Source: Telopea speciosissima (taxonomy: Eukaryota; Streptophyta; Magnoliopsida; Proteales; Proteaceae). From it: 64,000 nucleotides of DNA. The position numbers and the translations under genes are program-made. The notes beneath the pieces were generated by a model. The model searched no databases. It saw only the letters and a list, made by a program, of their open reading frames with translations, and was not told where the DNA came from. Position 1 is the first letter of the stretch, and each line of letters begins with the position of its first letter. The DNA lies in contig NC_057918.1 in the NCBI RefSeq assembly GCF_018873765.1, positions 11,540,862 through 11,604,861 on the forward strand. Direction: 5' to 3'. This document shows positions 57,105 through 64,000 of this stretch, piece by piece.

Positions 57105-58034
57105 ATGGCTTCCTTTGTAATTTTGTTCCTCCTCCTTGGCTACCCAACATTAACCTCACCAATGCCTTCTCTTCTAGCTCTCAATTGCACCTCACAACAT
57201 AAACAGACCTTCATACCCAATAAATCCATCACATCCTTCTTTGATATTCTAATCTCTACTATAAATGCAACCCGATTGGTGGCCTTCAAAGTCGGAACCA
57301 GACCAGATCCTTTTGATGGGTTCATGCAATGCCGGCTTGATCTCTCGTTCACTGCCTGTGCCTTGTGTGCTCGAGTTGCTAAGGATACCATCTCCACATT
57401 ATGCCCCAACCCAGAATCTGTTACTGCTTGGTTCAATGGTTGTTACATCCAGTACTACAACGACTCCAAATTCTCTCAAGCAGTCCAAGTTTTCTCATCC
57501 ACATCAAATAAACAGAGTAAGATTATTGAAATGGGTCGTTTCGAAGTTGCTCTGGAAATCCTGCTTTTACAGTTAAGGGCTTCAATCACTGTGGCTTCAC
57601 ACCTTGGTTTTTCAAGAGGGGAGATTGTTTATGGAAGAAATGAAAGTAGAATTTATGCAGTTGCAGAATGTGTTCGATTAGTTTCTCTGAGAGATTGTGA
57701 AATTTGTGTGGGTGATGGGATAAAGAAGCTTCATGAATGTTGCGGAGGTAAGGTGGGAGGAGTAGTTGTTGCTGGGCATTGTATGGTTCAGTTTGAGGTT
57801 TATCAGTTTTTCTCACGTTCTATAACGTATGGCAATACTACTGGGTCAGATTCTGAAGGAGAAACACGAGTTGTTAGTTACAAGGAAAGGGAGAATGATG
57901 GTAGTTCTGGTTTCCGTTTGAAAGTAGTTCGGGCTTGGGGTGTTGGAGCTGTTCTTTTTATGGGGATTATTGTTGGAGCTTGGCTATTGAAAAGAAAGAT
58001 TGTAAATACTGCTAAGGTAGCAGAGGTTAAGTGA
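57105..58034 (+). CDS. Plasmodesmata-located-protein-like, two DUF26 domains
   Basis: A 309-residue single-exon frame. It has a hydrophobic signal peptide (MASFVILFLLLGYPTL), a first DUF26/Gnk2 domain with C-x8-C-x2-C at C76-C85-C88 (CRLDLSFTACALC), and a second with C189-C198-C201 (CVRLVSLRDCEIC). A transmembrane helix follows (about 277-295, GVGAVLFMGIIVGAWLL), with a short basic cytoplasmic tail. This layout, without a kinase domain, is that of PDLPs / cysteine-rich repeat secretory proteins, which target plasmodesmata and affect callose and symplastic traffic in characterised members. PDLP genes often contain introns; none is needed here. Start chosen as the first Met before the signal peptide. 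Confidence 0.85.
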   Translation: MASFVILFLLLGYPTLTSPMPSLLALNCTSQHKQTFIPNKSITSFFDILISTINATRLVAFKVGTRPDPFDGFMQCRLDLSFTACALCARVAKDTISTLCPNPESVTAWFNGCYIQYYNDSKFSQAVQVFSSTSNKQSKIIEMGRFEVALEILLLQLRASITVASHLGFSRGEIVYGRNESRIYAVAECVRLVSLRDCEICVGDGIKKLHECCGGKVGGVVVAGHCMVQFEVYQFFSRSITYGNTTGSDSEGETRVVSYKERENDGSSGFRLKVVRAWGVGAVLFMGIIVGAWLLKRKIVNTAKVAEVK

Positions 58035-59048
58035 GATGGTGATGAAGTTGGAACTTGGAAATTAATGAAGTCATGCTATGAAATGGATGTTTGTTCTGTG
58101 TTTGAGTAAGTGTTGTAATCGGTAAAACATGGTTCTATTTTGTGTTTGGCATGCATTCTAAGTCAATTTCGCATTCTTGGATGATAAAAACACCTATTTT
58201 TATCATTAGAGAATGTGAAATCAACTTAGAATACATTCCAAGAATGCATTACCAAATACTGCCTAAGTTTGAAAGTCTCTATTGCTTTAGGGAGGGATTT
58301 ACATTTTGCCCATGTGTATTGGCATCAAGCACACCAAACCAATGGGTGCAAAAGGAGTGTTTCACAATTCGTACATAGAAGGCCCTACATGATCAGGTAG
58401 GAGAGAGTGTATGAGAAGGCATATACTACAAGCAATGTGCACATCATTTTCCCATGCATCAATAGTATGCACAAATTATCTAAAAGGGCCAATCACATCC
58501 TAGGTGAAGAGGTCATGCTTTTTATTTGCGTCTTCTTTGACGCTGGAGAGAGAGAGAGATCTTTAGTGGCGTCAACTTCGACACTGCAAGTCTGCAACAT
58601 GAGCTAGTGAAGAAGAAGCAGCAACAATGGCATTCCCCTCCTCTAGTAAAAAACAAACGAAGGCCGGGCTCCAACGATGGTGAGATGAAGATAGCAAATT
58701 TATATTTAACCTCCTTAAATAAAGGATTCGTCATTTTATAAAGACAAAAATGTAATGGTTGCAAATTCTGTCTTGGTTACAAACAGATGCACCTTTTTAC
58801 CCATGAAAATTAATAATCTGACGAACCGTACATGGTTTAATCGGTTTTGAACCGGATTAAACTGATTTTAAAAAAAACTGATTTAAAAGTTAAAACCAAT
58901 TGGTTGAAATAAAAAGTGTTTTTCAATCTTCACCTTAGGAAACAAAAAAAAAAAACACAAAACCACAAGAAGGATTTTCAAGTTTCAATGTAAATAGTCT
59001 AGAATACTAGTAATTTTACATAATCCTCGCAGACTCGAAGTCACGATT
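58035..59048. other. Intergenic, containing a fold-back MITE
   Basis: 58146-58257 folds back on itself: arm 58150-58178 (CATGCATTCTAAGTCAATTT...) pairs with 58209-58238 (...ATCAACTTAGAATACATTCC), giving a hAT-like MITE of about 110 bp with no certain target duplication. 58780-58900 contains 'ggttttgaaccggattaaactgatt' type words. An A-run precedes the HGH1 start. No gene was seen. Confidence 0.5.
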
Positions 59049-62000
59049 ATGGCGACGGAACTTGAAGAACTAGTGGGCTTCCTCTCTTCTCCTTCCCCAC
59101 AGGTAAGGTTTATGTTTCGTTGCTGTTTCTGTTACGCACTTCTGTGTCGTATGTTTAAATCCTGTTAATATCATTGACGATTAAAAAGAAAAACCTTCAT
59201 TTCGCTTGGGACGGCAAATGTGTGTATCAGAAATTCGGATCGCTTTCATGAATTTCTTTCATGGTTCAGCAAAGAAACTCAGTAACCTTGAACTTATATA
59301 CCATATAACTCGATAACCTAGGTTCGTTATTTGAATCCAAAATAGAGAGTATTATGGTATTAAGTGTTTCACTCTGAAATAGAATCCCACTACATAAGCT
59401 TTCAGACTGGCTTGATACTCTCTGGCTCAGCCTAATCTACAAATTTCATCAACAAAAGGAGCCGATTTTACATTTGAACGATACATCTTGCTAGTCACCT
59501 CATGGAGCTTAAAGATTAGATTGAAGTTATTAATTAGGGCTATCGAAATTTTAGATTTTATGAGCAAGATAGGCTCAGGCAGGCTGTTGAGTCATTGCTT
59601 TGGTACGGGTGTCTTGAAACTTTACGTACTACCTCCATTGTTGTCACTTGAAGGTGGTTTATGTTCAGCAGAACTTTTGCCAGTGGATCACATTACTTGG
59701 GTGAGGCATGAAAATGGCTAATGTAGTTGTGGAGTCCACTTTTATCTTTATTTTGTAATCCTATGGTCCCAGGCCAATGACAATCCGTTCACAAGTGCTG
59801 TGAGTTTAGATACTGCTTTTGAACTTGTAACCAAGTTCACTGGTGAGCCCACAAATTGAGTTACATGTCTTAGCATTTCCAGTCCTGTGCAGCTGGACCC
59901 GAATTTACCCTTCAGCGAATTTTGCTAGTTAATTTGAAATATACAGGAAGTACCCAACCCCACTTGATCTGAATTGGTTGCTGCACTTTGTACTCCTTGT
60001 ATTGAAATGTCTTGTAAAATTTTCTGATAGTAATAGCAGTTGCAGTTAACAAAGGCATTTATTATCATTATACTCAGTACCACTGATATATCAGTTTCAA
60101 TTTTCCTTTTGTTTTATTTCCAAATGAGTTTCATTGGTATCGTTCATGACGAGTTTCGACCCATTATGTTTATTGGTTCCACTGATATGAAGTTGGACTC
60201 GATGGTAATTGGATGGGTTGCTGAGTAAGTGTCTAGTAAACTTTTGTTTTTGCCCTTCATGTGAGTTTTTTGGAGATATCATTTCAGTGTTTTCCTGGCT
60301 GCTAGTTTCCTTTGGTTACATTTGTGGAAGATGGTTTTCGATGAACCTTATGTGATTGGATCTTCCTCTGTCCTGGCGATCCCCAAAAGCTTAAAAATCC
60401 AGCCAATGGGTGCTGCCATGTCATTCATTGGTGGAAGAGGTTGTTGATGAGCAAGAGAGACTGTTGCTGGATGAAACATTGGGCAAAACTTAAGATTGCT
60501 GTCACAATGAAAGTGAGATATTTCATAGTGGATATGATGCTAACAGGTCCCCCTCTTCTCTTACTCAACCCCTCTCATTGTGTCTATAAAGCTAGAGGTG
60601 GTCCCAACTCCCAACAAGCTTTAGCAATTTTTCAGCATATTAACGACATTAAGGAGTACATTTTCTCTTTACCTATCTAAGGCCTCCAGGGTGTGACTTG
60701 TGCTTTTAGATCGTTTTGTTGACATGGTAATTAGGATCTCTGCCTAATGGTGTTTATGTGACTGGGGGTTATAGACACCTTGGTTGAAATTCTTTTTGGA
60801 GTAATTTTGTCCTATGAATTATATGGTTGTTTGAGATCTCTCTCGCTCTCCTCACAATTTGGGATTGGTGTTCAAGGATTTCATACTAAATTGATGTGGA
60901 AACTCTGTGCTTCCCCCTTTCCCATTTTATCTAACGGTAAAATTATGTACAGGTGAAAAAAGCAGCTGTTGATATAGTTCGAGATTTAACTGGTTCAGAA
61001 GATGGTTTGCTATCCCTTGCCAACTACTCGGAAATTGTGATTCCGTCACTGTCTCACCTTTTAGGTGAAAAAAAGGTTCTCTACACTTGTGTTTCTGCTT
61101 TTGCAAAAGAATAAAATACTCATTTTCTTCATATAATGTGGTTAAGGGATCAAGATCAACTGATCCACCAAACAATGCATTGGCGGAGCCTTGGCTGCTC
61201 CTTGATCCTCACTGGAATTTGCTTGGATTGGCCTGGCACAGTCCTTATCAGATCGTTTGGTCCTTAATCCTTGCTTTAATAATTAGGTAAATTTAATTGA
61301 CACCATCAGGCATAGGATTCTTATTGGAGGCTAGCAAAAATAAATTGAATAAAAGAACACTTTCACTATGCCAGTCTGTCTAATAATGAAGCTGGCATTT
61401 GTATAACTCTGTGTGAATTTTTTTCGTGCTTATTTCCAAAGTAGTAAAATGATGATGTTCTAAATAAGACAAATAGACAATAATCCACTGAGATTATTTA
61501 AAGCGGATTTGATTACCCTTCACTAGACATTATTGCCAAACTGTCTTCATCAAATACATACCCATGTGTTGGATGAATTCACCTCTTATGAATTGTACTT
61601 TGTAAATTTTCTAGGTGGTTATCTCCAGTGTATTCAAGATAGATGGTTCAAGGAGAATTAATCAAATCAGTTGGAGAAAAAAAATTAGTATAACATTAGC
61701 AAATTTACCTGAAGACCCTTGCTGATATGTAATAGTATGCGGCTGGATCCATGGGGTTTTTGCTCACCAATGATCTTGGGAAATTGGTGGATTACCTCTG
61801 AGTAGGCCATAGCACAAGAAATTGGGCCATTGGGAGATTCAATGATCCTCTATATGATATGTAGACTTTATTTGATGATTTCAGTATTGCTATGCTGAGG
61901 CTAAATTTTGGGTCATCCTTGAGATCAATGAGTGTGTATGTGATTCATGCAATAGTGCCATAATGAATTAATGAGCCTCATAGCTTAGTTCCATTTTTTT

Positions 62001-63835
62001 TACAAGTCACCTCTTCATAACACATCTGCAGATTAACTCATTTACTGATCTTTCAGGAAGTTTCAGAACCCGCAGCTGAAGCTCTTATAAATCTTTCACA
62101 AAATCTAGACCTATCTGCAAAGATGGTTGCAATAGGGATGATTAAAACAGCCATGGAGACGTTATACAAACAAGATTCTGGCATTGCTAGGTTGCTTGTT
62201 ATGCTCCTTGTTAATCTCACACAGTTGGATGAGGGTATTGTTTGCCTGCTTCAGGTGTAGTCGTATTTCCAAAATTCCTACTTCATACTATAATTGTCTA
62301 ATTGCCAATTTCCTGTGTAATTTGCATCAGAAGTATGCTTAAATTTAGTGACCCTATACGTTAATATTATTGTTTATGAGCATATTTATTGTGCAAGTAA
62401 ACAAGGCTAAGTATCATTTTTTTTTTGGCAACAGTGGCAGCATAAATCTGTATCCTATACTTCAATATTGAACATTCAATGCTTTTTATGTGAAATATTT
62501 TTTTTCCTGTTAATTCCTACTCCTTAGAACGAAGACAAGAATTTACAAGGACTGTATTTGATGAAGCTCGTTAGGTCATTCTGTACATCCTCAAGTGAAA
62601 AAAGAGGTGAGGAGTTGTATTGTTTTCTTATTTTTAATTGATTTTGTATATACTTTGAAATAATGTGTGTGCCCTGGCAATTGGTAACCCTGCAACTTTT
62701 TAAATGTAGTACTTGGATACTTCCACTAATAGTTTTTAATTAAGCTAAAGTGTTCTACTTGTCCAGAAGTAAAGTATAAGCTTTATTATGTGAAGCCTAA
62801 GTCTAGCGAGCATGAACTTTTGATTAATTAAATAAATTCATAGGATAAAGAGGGAAAAACTGAAATCTTTTTAAAAAATTTATATATAACAAAGGTGAAG
62901 GAAAAGTCTTAGAAGATATACATAAAAACTGAAGCATACAGTCCTCAAACTGAATGTTTGAGGCATGTGTTCCTTTGTGCTCACGCCTTAAGACAACTTC
63001 ATGTGCCTTTGAAGACAATGCTTCCACCGGGAAATCAAATTAAGGGCTGCATTTCAATCATAGGTGTTTTGCATCAGTTATTAGGTGATCAGGAGTCGGG
63101 ACTTATGCCTTGAGGTGAAGGTAAAATTTTCCACCATGAGGTTTTTGAAAACTGATACATGTGAAAGAAATGGATTTGGTTTATAGGAACTCTTAAATTT
63201 TCTTGGTTTATCATTCAGTTTATTTTGTGCTTCCCCTATTAACTTCTGTAATGATCATGCCCTTCATTTCTTATTATCTATTTATTTCTGTTTTCAATAA
63301 TAGAAAAAGCAATGTATGCTTATCAAAAAATAATAATAATAATATAACTAGTGTATGACAACTTTTGGTTTGGCATATTGTGTTTTATCTTTCCCTCTTT
63401 TCTTCTTCTTCTTCTTCCCCCCACCCCTTCCCTGCTGGGGAAATCCTTCTATTTGTAAATTTTCTTTTTCTTTTTCTTTTTTTCCCTTTTTTATTTATTG
63501 TAGAAAAATCACTCTGTTTACCTATCCTCTGGTGTTCCATCCGAGGTGATGGTGACTAACAATTAGTGGTGCCATCATTTTGTCAATCATGTTTCCACAC
63601 TCTAATTTGCATAGAGCATTGGCATTTTGCTAATATTGTGTCAAATTCAATCTGAGAGTGACCTTTTTTCCCTATTGCATGCATGTCAGAGGATCCTTTT
63701 GAACATGTTGGATCGATACTCGTAAACATCTCAAAAATGGAAGCGGGGAGAAAATTGCTATTGGACCCAAAGAGAGGTCTTCTGAAACAAATAATTCGAC
63801 AGTTTGATTCCACAAGTCCGCTGCGAAAGAAGGGG
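59049..63835 (+). CDS. HGH1: HGH1 homologue, first five exons (3'-partial)
   Basis: Exons 59049-59102, 60953-61075, 62057-62254, 62528-62606 and 63690-63835 join in frame to 200 codons, all with GT-AG introns. The protein starts MATELEELVGFLSSPSPQ/VKKAAVDIVRDLTGSEDGL, then EVSEPAAEALINLSQNLDLSAKMVAIGMIKTAM, LLVMLLVNLTQLDEG, NEDKNLQGLYLMKLVRSFC and DPFEHVGSILVNISKMEAGRKLLLDPKRGLLKQIIRQFDST. These are ARM/HEAT-like repeats characteristic of HGH1/FAM203. Yeast Hgh1 is a chaperone that helps CCT/TRiC fold translation elongation factor eEF2; the same role here is inferred. The window ends in intron 5, so about half the protein is missing. Introns 1 (1.85 kb), 2, 3 and 4 hold no other gene that I can recognise. 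Confidence 0.9.
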
Positions 63836-64000
63836 GTATGGATAAGAAGTTAATTCAATGGATAGTTTCTTGTATAGGAAATTTATTTCAGAAAACTAGT
63901 TATGTATAAATCTGCTTTCTTGAGATTGAGATTGTATAGTTTTTATCCCGATTCTTATTATAATGAAGAGACAATGTGGTTGCTATCTTAGATGTTTATT
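63836..64000 (+). other. Start of HGH1 intron 5
   Basis: Begins with the donor GTATGG immediately after AAGAAGGGG. AT-rich, with no exon before the window end. Confidence 0.7.

Noticed and set aside
1-64000. CRISPR arrays, operons, prokaryotic defence systems
   Set aside because: The window is plant nuclear DNA with spliced genes; no regularly spaced repeat-spacer array or bacterial gene cluster is present.

Overview
This window is nuclear DNA from a flowering plant. It is AT-rich and intron-rich, full of nested plant retrotransposons and MITEs, and has five plant gene loci. I cannot place it to genus from sequence alone; several repeat families would suit a woody basal eudicot or magnoliid, but that is a guess.

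Host genes, left to right: (1) the last exon of a Cullin-3 gene (11140-13180, +), whose first coding exon is not found here, so intron 1 runs over 11 kb and out of the window; (2) a DUF616 (TOD1/MUCI70-type) membrane protein gene on the minus strand (about 43276 down to 23728), seven exons spread over 19.5 kb; (3) a complete THADA / DUF2428 gene (45162-56207, +; four exons, 2224 codons, every junction in phase); (4) a single-exon plasmodesmata-located-protein-like gene with two DUF26 domains (57105-58034, +); (5) the first five exons of an HGH1 homologue (59049-63835, +), which continues beyond the window. The DUF616 and THADA genes are divergent and share an upstream region near 44-45 kb.

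Mobile DNA: 1.5-9.4 kb is a Russian-doll nest. An old LTR element (1560-9409) contains a complete short LTR element without pol (2536-4691, 5-bp target duplication), and its 3' LTR is broken by two TIR elements (4827-5613 with a 9-bp duplication; 5943-7094) and by a minus-strand LTR fragment (7211-9013). At 17559-19415 lies a Mutator-type element with roughly 300-bp terminal inverted repeats and a 9-bp target duplication. It has no transposase but carries an intron-free copy of a plant endonuclease I gene: a Pack-MULE. RTE-type LINE debris (13.9 and 20.4-21.1 kb) and two oppositely oriented copia fragments (21.1-22.6 kb) follow. A 6.6-kb LINE (28244-34820) sits antisense in DUF616 intron 3 with a clear target duplication. 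Au-like tRNA-derived SINEs, four copies of a fold-back MITE with TCATAGTTGTCA ends, and an LTR family beginning TGATGCA are scattered across introns.

The genes do not form a pathway; they are independent housekeeping or cell-wall/plasmodesmal genes. The most interesting items are the nuclease-carrying Pack-MULE, a duplicated terminal exon in the DUF616 gene, and the nested-insertion histories that can be read from target duplications.
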